This document shows, in pieces, positions 16,707 to 24,090 of a DNA stretch of 64,000 bases. The stretch is from positions 110,627-174,626 of the forward strand of contig NZ_JAJVKW010000021.1 in NCBI RefSeq assembly GCF_024198255.1, in the 5' to 3' direction. Position numbers and translations under genes: made by a program. Under the pieces are notes generated by a model, which worked only from the letters and a program-made list of their open reading frames with translations, was not told the origin of the DNA and made no database searches. The stretch comes from Myxococcus guangdongensis. GTDB lineage: Bacteria > Myxococcota > Myxococcia > Myxococcales > Myxococcaceae. Each line of letters opens with the position of its first letter. Position 1 is the stretch's first letter.

Positions 16707-17615
16707 TCACGCGGCGGGCAGCACGACGGCCCGTTCGTGGGTGAAGGGCTGGGCCGACGCGAAGCGAGGCGTCAGCGCCCAGCTCCCATCCGGATGGATG
16801 TAGCCGAACAGGCCGCCTTCCTTCACGGCGGCCAGTCCTTCCGAGAACCCGCCGTTCACCGCCTCGAAGCGGGGCTCGATGACGTGGGCCCCCTTCTTGT
16901 CGATGAAGCCATAGCGCCCCTTCACCTGCACCCGGGCCAGTCCCTCGTTGAACCAGCACTCGGACAGTCCTCGGTCCCAAGCTGGGAACACGGGCTCCAG
17001 CACCCACTCGCCCGCCTCGTTCACGAAGCCGAGCTTCTCGCCCTGCACCACCACCACGAGCCCATCCATGAACGTGGTGCCCATCGACTCGAACGAATAG
17101 GTCGCGAGGCACGTTCCCTTCGGGTCGATGAGGCGCGACGTCTCGCCCTTGGGTGGCTTCTTGAGGCTGACGAGCGCCTTGCCCTTGAAGAAGGTTCGGG
17201 CCAGTCCACCACCGAAGCCGTCCAGCACCACCTCGCCTTGGTGGTTGATGTAGCCATCCGAGGCCTTCGCTCCGGAGCGCATCACCGGCGCGAGCCCCGA
17301 GTCGAAGCGCCCCACGTTCGCGTACGAGGCCCCCGCGATGACGTACTTGGTGTAGTTCGCCTTGAACGCCACCGGCAGCACGACCTTCCCGCTCGGGTCG
17401 ATGAAGCCCTCGTCCGTCAGCGCCATCCCATCGTTGAAGCCCGAGAAGGCGCGCTTCACCGTCAACTTCGTCTCCCCCTTCACGTCGATGAAGGCCCAGC
17501 TTCCGCCCATGGGCATGCGGGCCATCCCCTCGTTGAAGTTGAAGGGCGAGCCATGAGGACTGGGGATGACCAGCTCCCCCTTCATGTCGATGAAGCCGTA
17601 GCGTGTGGCGGACAT
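16707..17615 (-). CDS. WG-repeat protein
   Basis: A 302-residue protein without signal peptide, made almost entirely of WG (KWG) repeats of the form GxxGFIDxxGxxVIxPxF: RYGFIDMKGELVIPSP, DGYINHQGEVVLDG, KLGFVNEAGEWVLEPVF, RYGFIDKKGAHVIEPRF and LFGYIHPDGSWALTPRF. About eight copies are visible. ATG 17615 is chosen because it begins directly with a repeat (MSATRYGFIDMKG). WG repeats probably form a beta-propeller-like scaffold; the function is unknown. It follows the glucanase-like gene by 39 bases on the same strand. Confidence 0.88.
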   Translation of the reverse strand: MSATRYGFIDMKGELVIPSPHGSPFNFNEGMARMPMGGSWAFIDVKGETKLTVKRAFSGFNDGMALTDEGFIDPSGKVVLPVAFKANYTKYVIAGASYANVGRFDSGLAPVMRSGAKASDGYINHQGEVVLDGFGGGLARTFFKGKALVSLKKPPKGETSRLIDPKGTCLATYSFESMGTTFMDGLVVVVQGEKLGFVNEAGEWVLEPVFPAWDRGLSECWFNEGLARVQVKGRYGFIDKKGAHVIEPRFEAVNGGFSEGLAAVKEGGLFGYIHPDGSWALTPRFASAQPFTHERAVVLPAA

Positions 17616-17654
17616 GACGCGGACCCTAACCACCGGGTCCGCGCCCGTCCACGC

Positions 17655-19769
17655 TCAAGGCCTCGTGCAGGAGCGTCCACCGCCCGCGTGATACATGAAG
17701 TCCTGATAAACGGTTTGCGCGACGACAGGCGTGGCGCTCTGGAGCCGCTGCACCGTCACGCCGTTGCGCTGGAGCTCGAACACGGGCGTGGTGCCGGGAA
17801 CGAGCGGCGCCTGGAAGGCCGTCACGCCCGCGCTCGCCACATCCAGCGTGCGCACATCCATTCCTTGCGTGATGACCAGCCTGCCCGGCTCCTTGAGGAA
17901 CGCGAGCAACTCCACCTGATTGGATGCGGCCACGCCGCCACGCAGCTTCATGGCGCGCGCCGTCTGCTTCGTGGCATCGAAGGGCGCGTCGGTGCGGTGC
18001 CGGCGGTGCGTGTAATAGAGCGTGTCGCGGACGATGGTGGGCCGCTGCCCCGTCTTGAACCAGGTGGTGTAGTACGCAATCCAATCCATGATGACGTAGC
18101 CACGCTCCTGCGACGCCGTCATCCACGACTCGCCGTAGTCCGTCAGCGTCAGCAGCGTCACCCAGTCCGCGTCGCCTTCCATCGCCTTCTCGAACTGCGT
18201 GCGGAACGTCAGGCTGTTCTGCGCCTCCCAGTACACGCGGCTGCTGTTCTCGCTGTCGGTGAGCTTGTGGCGCACGTCCTCGAACGCGACGGGAGACATC
18301 CACTTCTTGCCGCGCCGGTGCGACTCCACACTCCAGCGGCGCATCGCCTCTCCGGACTGCGCGGTGCGCTCGCCCCAGGTGGAGAAGCCCGTCACCAGGG
18401 TGTTCCACTCCGCGTACTTCGTCACGTCTCCCGTGTACGCGAGCAGCGGCCAGTAGGTGACCTGGATTCCCTGTGACGCGAGCCGCGTCTTCACCTCCGT
18501 CCACCACGCCACCGACTTGCGCTCCGGGTTGAAGCTGGCCAGGACGATGGCGCCGTCGAGCTTGTGCACGGAGGGGTGGTTCGCGACGGAGGCAATCATC
18601 GACACCAGGCCGTCCGTGGTGCCCGTGGCCTCGGTGGGGAAGTCAGGACTGAGGACGATGCGGAACTCCGGGTCCACGGCCGCCGCCGCGGCGAGCATCG
18701 TGGTCAGCTGGTTGTTCCGCGTGTCGGACGAGACGCGGTACGGGTGCTCGTAGATGAACCCATCCATGCCAGCGGCGATGGCGCGGCGCACCTCCACCTC
18801 GAAGTCGCGCTGTCGCCACGCGCTGTCGGTCCAGGGCGCACGCGGCAGCGGCCGGTCACGCATCAGCCCGCCGATGTTCGCGTACTCACCGCCGCGCGCC
18901 TCGGGCGTCAACCAACTGGTCCAGTGGTCCTCAGCGGGCGCCTTGTTGTCGATGGAGATGGGGAAGATGGCGTAATAGAAGCCGAAGACCTTCTTCGGCG
19001 CCGCGCGCAGCACGCCCGTCGAGGGCATGTCGAACGGATAGCACTGCGAGAGGGGCGAGGGCGCGGGCACCACCGTCGCGCTCAGATCCAGGTCGAAGCG
19101 CGCATCCGACGTGTTCGCCGCGGACTGGTGCAACTCCACCGCGAGCACGTTGGAGCCCGTGCGCAGCGCCGCCGTGTCGAGGGCCTGTGTGTGCCACGTC
19201 TGCTCCTCCACGGGCAGGGAGACGGTCGCGGGCGCCAACGTGCGATGGCCCACCGTGCCCGAGGGCAGGTTGCTGCGGAGCACCTCCACGCCATTCAGGT
19301 AGACGATGGCGCCGTCGTCACGCTGCAAGCGCAGGAGCAGCTCCCGCACCGACGCCACGTCCGTCACCGTGAAGGTGTGCCGGAAGTACGTGGTGATGTG
19401 CTTGCTGGCCGTGTTGCTCCCGAAGGAGACCGTCGTGGCCAGGTCCGTCTCCGCGTACCCCAGGGGCGACGCACCCGAGGCCCACGCGCTGTCCCCGTAG
19501 CCCGGCGCCGTCCACCCCGTGCCCAGGTCCACGCCCGTGTCCAGATAGCGCCACGTCGCGCCCGACGCGACGAGCACCGTCGCCAGCGCGTCAGCGTCCG
19601 TCCCGAGCGAGCCCGCCTCCATGGGCGCCGAGGGGGCCTCGCCCTGGGGTGTGTCGCCCGCGGAGGGGCCCTGCTCCTCCGGTGCTCCACCCGCGCAGGA
19701 CCACGAGAGCAACGGCACCAGCAGGGACACGGCGAGCCGTGCCCAGGGGAAAGCCCAGGGTGTGTGCAT
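17655..19769 (-). CDS. GH71-like glycoside hydrolase (alpha-1,3-glucanase type), exported
   Basis: A 704-residue exported protein, probably a lipoprotein (signal ending LLSWSCAGG). Residues about 65-230 form a beta-sandwich seen on many secreted enzymes (WRYLDTGVDLGTGWTAP, then YFRHTFTVTD and DDGAIVYLNGVEVLR). From about 250 a TIM-barrel-like domain follows (KKVFGFYYAIFPI, AIAAGMDGFIYEHP, FRIVLSPDFP, LLTLTDYGESW) that resembles GH71 endo-1,3-alpha-glucanases. GH71 enzymes degrade fungal cell-wall alpha-glucan, which fits a predatory myxobacterium. GH99 is the main alternative. A GAGG Shine-Dalgarno precedes ATG 19769. Confidence 0.72.
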   Translation of the reverse strand: MHTPWAFPWARLAVSLLVPLLSWSCAGGAPEEQGPSAGDTPQGEAPSAPMEAGSLGTDADALATVLVASGATWRYLDTGVDLGTGWTAPGYGDSAWASGASPLGYAETDLATTVSFGSNTASKHITTYFRHTFTVTDVASVRELLLRLQRDDGAIVYLNGVEVLRSNLPSGTVGHRTLAPATVSLPVEEQTWHTQALDTAALRTGSNVLAVELHQSAANTSDARFDLDLSATVVPAPSPLSQCYPFDMPSTGVLRAAPKKVFGFYYAIFPISIDNKAPAEDHWTSWLTPEARGGEYANIGGLMRDRPLPRAPWTDSAWRQRDFEVEVRRAIAAGMDGFIYEHPYRVSSDTRNNQLTTMLAAAAAVDPEFRIVLSPDFPTEATGTTDGLVSMIASVANHPSVHKLDGAIVLASFNPERKSVAWWTEVKTRLASQGIQVTYWPLLAYTGDVTKYAEWNTLVTGFSTWGERTAQSGEAMRRWSVESHRRGKKWMSPVAFEDVRHKLTDSENSSRVYWEAQNSLTFRTQFEKAMEGDADWVTLLTLTDYGESWMTASQERGYVIMDWIAYYTTWFKTGQRPTIVRDTLYYTHRRHRTDAPFDATKQTARAMKLRGGVAASNQVELLAFLKEPGRLVITQGMDVRTLDVASAGVTAFQAPLVPGTTPVFELQRNGVTVQRLQSATPVVAQTVYQDFMYHAGGGRSCTRP

Positions 19770-19908
19770 GGAGTGAACCTCGGAGGGCCCTTCGTCTGGA
19801 GGCGGAAGGGTGGGGGGTTACTCCTCGGACACACGCACGCTCCGGATGGCGCGAACAATCCGGAGGATTCCTGGCTCTATCGACTGCGCGCCACGCGCGG
19901 AGGCCGGC

Positions 19909-20517
19909 TCACGCCAGCAGCGCTTCCTTCTTCAGCAGCTTCTTGGCGAGCGTGGTGTAGGACCACTCGCCCTCTTCATCGACGAGGCCCTTCTGGAGCA
20001 GCTTGCTCAGCTTGGGACCGATTTCGCTCGAGTGGCCGATGAGGTGGTTCTCCGCGCTCACCTTGCCGATGGCGTCCTCGCGGTCATCCGCCACGACGAG
20101 CCGGGCCGTCAGCGTGTCAGCGTAGGTCGAGTAGTCGCTGTAGTACGTCCACGCGACGCCCTGGACCTTGAAGCCACCGAGCACCACGACCTCGCCGTGC
20201 ACGAGCAGGTTGCCCGCCTGCAGCGAGCCACCGACGAAGAGCAGCGAGTAGTCGAAGCCCTCGTGGATGATGTTGCCCTCGACGACCAGGTCACCCGCGA
20301 CGAGCAGCCGCCCCTGGTCCTCGAGCACCAGGTTGCCCTTCACCACGAGGCCACCGTCCACGCGCCGGTCCTCGCCCTCGGACACCCGCAGGTCGCCCGC
20401 AACCTGCTCGCTGGTGCCGGTGGGGGTCAGCTTCGCCTTGAGCGCCGCCCGCTTGGAGGCCGAGCCGGCCTTGTCATGCAACGAGGCTTCCTGCAGCAAC
20501 GTATCGAAGAGCTTCAT
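19909..20517 (-). CDS. Polymer-forming (bactofilin-like beta-helix) protein
   Basis: A 202-residue cytosolic protein. After a short helical start (MKLFDTLLQEASLHDKAGSA), residues about 55-135 run as repeated short strands: DLRVSEGEDRRVDGGLVVKG, NLVLEDQGRLLVAGDLVVEG, SLLFVGGSLQAGNLLVHG and EVVVLGGFKVQG. This is the pattern of a right-handed beta-helix as in bactofilins and related scaffolds. A helical C-terminal tail rich in Lys follows. ATG 20517 leaves a normal divergent promoter region; a longer frame to ATG 20646 would abut the divergent gene and lacks a Shine-Dalgarno. Confidence 0.68.
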   Translation of the reverse strand: MKLFDTLLQEASLHDKAGSASKRAALKAKLTPTGTSEQVAGDLRVSEGEDRRVDGGLVVKGNLVLEDQGRLLVAGDLVVEGNIIHEGFDYSLLFVGGSLQAGNLLVHGEVVVLGGFKVQGVAWTYYSDYSTYADTLTARLVVADDREDAIGKVSAENHLIGHSSEIGPKLSKLLQKGLVDEEGEWSYTTLAKKLLKKEALLA

Positions 20518-20646
20518 GCACCCAGGGTAGAAGTCCCGGGTCTCGGTGACGAGGACAATGTCTTCGACGGACTCTCGATGCCGGCTCGGCGGCACCGACT
20601 CCCTGTATAGTGGGGGCTCGGCCGGGAAAACCGTGGTGAGGTCCAT

Positions 20647-21672
20647 GTGTCAGTGACCAGGGCTGTGCGCTGGGCGCCCCTTCAACAGGTGCTGCTCGCC
20701 TGCGTGCTCGTCTTCGCCGGTGCGGTCTCCGCGCAGACGACGGAGGACCGGGCCTATGTCGGCATCACCGTCGCGCGAGGGACTCGCATCGGCTCGCAGG
20801 GCGGCCGGTTGGAGGACAGGCGGCAGTTGGATCTCCGCCTGCCGCTGCCGCCCCTCTTCCTGGGGAAGACGGTGGTGTTGCCCTCGTTCGGGTACGAGAC
20901 GCGCTTCATGGGGATGGAGCAGCGCGGCCCGCTCGCGGATGTGTCCGAGGAGGACCTGAGCCGACGCTTCCATCGCTTCAGCCTGGGGCTCACGGTGATT
21001 CGTCCGCTGGCGCCCCGGTGGATGCTCATCTCGGGCGTGTCCGCGAATCCACGCACGGACTTCAAGAGCTCGTTCGACGTCGGCCTGGACACGTCGTGGG
21101 CGGGCTTCGCGATGGCGAACTACCTGATTGGCGGAGACCCGGACGTGCGGCTCACCTTCGGGCTCGTCGCCATCTATCCGTTCGACGCCACGCCCGTCGT
21201 GCCCATGGTGGCCTTCACCTATCGCAAGGGGCCGTACATCCTGGAGCTGGGGCTGCCCCGGCTCACCGCGATGCTCAAGGTGGGCGACGGTCTGGAGCTG
21301 GGCCTCACTGGCATGTTCGACCAGCAGGTGTTCCGCACGCGCCTGCCCGAGGGCAGCCAGGACCTGGCCGCTCGCTATGTGCGCGAGACGGCGCTGCGCG
21401 CGGGCCCCACGGTGAACACGCGCCTGGGTGGCAGCAGCCTGTGGTTGAGCACGTCGCTGGGGCTCGACTTCCTGAATGACTATGCGCTGCTCGACAGGAA
21501 CCGGGACCGGGTGGAACTGGGGATGCTCCAGTCCACGGGCCCGGCGCCCTACCTGCGGGTGTCGCTCGGGTGGCGGCCCCCGAAGCGGGCCGCGGCGTCC
21601 GCGCGTCCGACCGGAGACAGCCTGTCGGGCATGCCTCCGGCGAAGGGCAACACGTCGCCCCTCATCCGATGA
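20647..21672 (+). CDS. Putative outer-membrane beta-barrel protein (DUF6268-like)
   Basis: A 341-residue exported protein. The signal peptide VLLACVLVFAGAVSAQ is cleaved after AQ. The rest is a series of amphipathic strands with aromatic girdle residues (VVLPSFGYETRFMG, HRFSLGLTVIRPLAPRWMLISG, FVGL-type turns, PYLRVSLGWRPP), typical of an outer-membrane barrel. It resembles DUF6268-type proteins. GTG 20647 has GAGG five bases upstream; GTG 20653 and 20665 are possible alternatives. Its stop overlaps the convergent kinase gene by 11 bases. Function unknown. Confidence 0.75.
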   Translation: MSVTRAVRWAPLQQVLLACVLVFAGAVSAQTTEDRAYVGITVARGTRIGSQGGRLEDRRQLDLRLPLPPLFLGKTVVLPSFGYETRFMGMEQRGPLADVSEEDLSRRFHRFSLGLTVIRPLAPRWMLISGVSANPRTDFKSSFDVGLDTSWAGFAMANYLIGGDPDVRLTFGLVAIYPFDATPVVPMVAFTYRKGPYILELGLPRLTAMLKVGDGLELGLTGMFDQQVFRTRLPEGSQDLAARYVRETALRAGPTVNTRLGGSSLWLSTSLGLDFLNDYALLDRNRDRVELGMLQSTGPAPYLRVSLGWRPPKRAAASARPTGDSLSGMPPAKGNTSPLIR

Positions 21673-23359
21673 AGGGCGTGAGCGCCTTCACCCAGACGAC
21701 GACGGCGGCGGCGCCCGCGTCCGGAACACCGAGCGCGCGGCTCCCCAGGTAGCTGGCGCGGCCCAGGCGAGGTTGCATGCGCGCGGTGGCGTCGGCGCCC
21801 TGCTCCGCTTCGCGCACACCCGCGGCCCAGGCCTCCGCTGGAGACGTCCCTGCCCGCAGCGACTGGGCGAAGGTGTCCGCCGCGGGACGGAGTGCATCCA
21901 GCATGGTGCGGTCTCCGGGTCTGGCGCCGCCGAGGTTCGCCACGGCGTCGACGGCGAGGACGAACGCCTCCGCCCAGGCCGGTGCATCCACCGGGCCTTC
22001 CGACAAGCGGCGCGCGGCCCGCAGCAGCGCGGTGGCGTAGAACGGACCGGAGCTCCCGCCGATGGCGCGGCGCAGGGCCTCACCGATGGAGGTGAGGGCT
22101 CGCGAGGGATGGGTCCACGAGGACTCGGGGAGCGCGCGGATGGCCGCGGCGCCGCGCGACAGGCTGATGCCCAGGTCGCCGTCTCCCGCCGCGCTGTCGA
22201 GCTCCGTCAGGCGCGACTCGCTCGCCTCGAAAGCGGACGCCACCGCGAGCGCCGCCGCGTGGACCTTCTCCATCCCCGGTGACTTCGCGGCGGGGGCCGA
22301 GGGCACGGAGGGCGCAGCGGTGACGGGCCTCGGCGCACGCTCGGGAGCGAGCCTCCCTTCGCCACCCCAGGCGGGCGCGGATGTCTTCGCATCCAGTCGA
22401 GCCAGCAGCGCGTCATCGACCTTCAACAGCGACAACGAGCAGCCGGGCATCTCCAGCGCGGAGAGGAACGTCCCGCTCCAGGCTCGCTCCACGCGAAGGC
22501 CGCGCTCACGCAGGACGGACAGCGCCCGGCGCGTGACGATGGCGAGCTCCATGGGCGGCGTGCCCCCGAGTCCGTTGACGAGCAACGCCACGCGAGCGCC
22601 GGCGGCGAGGCGACGGTCCTCGATGATGGTTGCGAGCAACGTGTCCACCAACGCGTCCGCCGCCTGGAGTTGGGCGCGTCGCACGCCCTGCTCGCCGTGG
22701 ATGCCCAGGCCCAGTTCGATCTCCTCGTCGCCGAGGGTGAAGCCGGGACGTCCCGCCGCGGGCACCGTGCAGGGGCCGAGCGCGACGCCCATGGTGCCCA
22801 GCTCCGCCGACGCGGCCTGGGCTTCACGGAGCACCTCCGCCAGAGGGAGTCCGGCGTCGGCCGCCGCGCCCGCGACCTTGTGCACCAGGACGGTGCCGGC
22901 GATGCCGCGCCGGCGCGAGGGCTCCACGGTGTCGCGCAGGGCGACATCGTCGGCCACCACCACGACCTCCACCGGGATGCCCTCGGCGCGGGCCAGCTCG
23001 GCGGCGAGGCCGAAGTTGAGGCGGTCTCCGGTGTAGTTCTTCACCACGAGCAGCGAGCCCGCGGGGCCCGACACCGCGCGGATGGCGGCGAGCACGGCGT
23101 CGGTGCTCGGCGAGGTGAACACGTCACCGGCCACCGCCGCGTCCAGCATGCCCGCGCCCACGTAGCCCGCGTGCGCCGGCTCATGGCCACTGCCACCACC
23201 GGAGATGATGGACACCTTGCGTTGCCGGGGGTCCGCGGGCGTGTCGCTCCGGATGACCACGGTCTCGTCGTCGAGCAACACCTGTCCTGGAGCGAGGGCG
23301 ACGAATCCCTCCAGCATCTGCCTCACGACGGCCCTGGGCTCATTGACGAGCTTCTTCAC
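21662..23359 (-). CDS. Dihydroxyacetone kinase, DhaK-DhaL fusion
   Basis: A 565-residue kinase that phosphorylates dihydroxyacetone (or related trioses) in glycerol metabolism, predicted cytosolic. The DhaK half (1-325) has GGGSGHEP at residues 54-61 and the substrate-binding His221 in GLGIHGEQG. The DhaL half (about 365-565) has the ATP/Mg signature SAAGDGDLGISLSRG and GGSSGPFYATALLRAA. The single-chain K-L architecture is that of ATP-dependent DHA kinases, as opposed to the PTS-linked DhaKLM type. A low-complexity Ala/Pro linker joins the halves. GTG 23359 (VKKLVNEP) is the family-typical start; AAGGAG lies upstream. Confidence 0.93.
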   Translation of the reverse strand: MKKLVNEPRAVVRQMLEGFVALAPGQVLLDDETVVIRSDTPADPRQRKVSIISGGGSGHEPAHAGYVGAGMLDAAVAGDVFTSPSTDAVLAAIRAVSGPAGSLLVVKNYTGDRLNFGLAAELARAEGIPVEVVVVADDVALRDTVEPSRRRGIAGTVLVHKVAGAAADAGLPLAEVLREAQAASAELGTMGVALGPCTVPAAGRPGFTLGDEEIELGLGIHGEQGVRRAQLQAADALVDTLLATIIEDRRLAAGARVALLVNGLGGTPPMELAIVTRRALSVLRERGLRVERAWSGTFLSALEMPGCSLSLLKVDDALLARLDAKTSAPAWGGEGRLAPERAPRPVTAAPSVPSAPAAKSPGMEKVHAAALAVASAFEASESRLTELDSAAGDGDLGISLSRGAAAIRALPESSWTHPSRALTSIGEALRRAIGGSSGPFYATALLRAARRLSEGPVDAPAWAEAFVLAVDAVANLGGARPGDRTMLDALRPAADTFAQSLRAGTSPAEAWAAGVREAEQGADATARMQPRLGRASYLGSRALGVPDAGAAAVVVWVKALTPFIG

Positions 23360-23614
23360 CGGTTCCCGCTCCTTGGCGACACGTGCACTCCAGGGGCGGG
23401 AGTAAACCACGCGCGTGACGCGCTCGTGCCGGGGACACGCGGGCGACGGGCCCGAATCGTCCACCAGCGGGCGCGTCACTCACGCATATGACACCCACAT
23501 GTGCCGAGGACTCGCGCGCCTCGGACTGGAATCATCCGTCGGAGGTCACCTCACGAGGGTCTCACCTCCGGCGAGGTTCTACTTCGAGAGGGGCCACCAA
23601 CCTCGAGGCCTCTC

Positions 23615-24017
23615 TCAACACGCGTCGCGCGCCAACGCTTCGCGGAGCTGGGCGATCATCTTCGGGGCGTCGACATCCGCGGAGCCGCGCGCCAGGGCTT
23701 CGGCTTCATCCAGACAGGCATGGGCGCGGGCGACCTGTCCCGAGCGCCGATGCACCTCCGCCAGGGCGAGCAACAGGAGCGGCTCGCGCTCAGCCGCTGC
23801 GCCAAGAGCCTCCTCGTAGTAGAGCGCAGCGCGAGGAAGCCTCCCGGCCTCCTCGCAGAGCAGCCCCGCCGTCCTCGCCAGGAGCGAGGTGTTGGCGGGG
23901 CGCTCCTCCATGGAGCGAGTGCGCTCCAGCGCGGCCTCCAGACACGAAGATGGCTTCGGCCGTCCTGCCCTCTCGCGCGAGCTCGGACGCGATGCGCAAG
24001 GGGTGTTCGTCACGCAT
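23615..24017 (-). pseudogene. Frameshifted TPR-like helical repeat protein
   Basis: The start is good: ATG 24017 follows GGAGGAACCGC and reads MRDEHPLRIASELAREGRTAEAIF. About 25 codons in, near 23935-23945, the reading switches: the first frame degenerates, while another frame continues with CLEAALERTRSMEERPAN, AALYYEEALGAAAEREPLLL and AEVHRRSGQVARAHACLDEA. Together these form TPR-like helical pairs. One extra base, or two missing bases, would restore a protein of about 134 residues. It is either a real frameshift or a sequencing error. The same-strand upstream gene is the MYXO-CTERM gene (stop at 24091, 73 bases away). Confidence 0.6.
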
Positions 24018-24090
24018 GATGCGGTTCCTCCCAGTTGCGCGAGCGGACCGGTCTACAGCCGGAACCCTGACCACCTGGGAGGAGCATCAC

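Noticed and set aside
20601..20615. TATAGT-like -10 box before the outer-membrane gene at 20647
   Set aside because: No matching -35 element lies 16-18 bases upstream, so it is not reported as a promoter.
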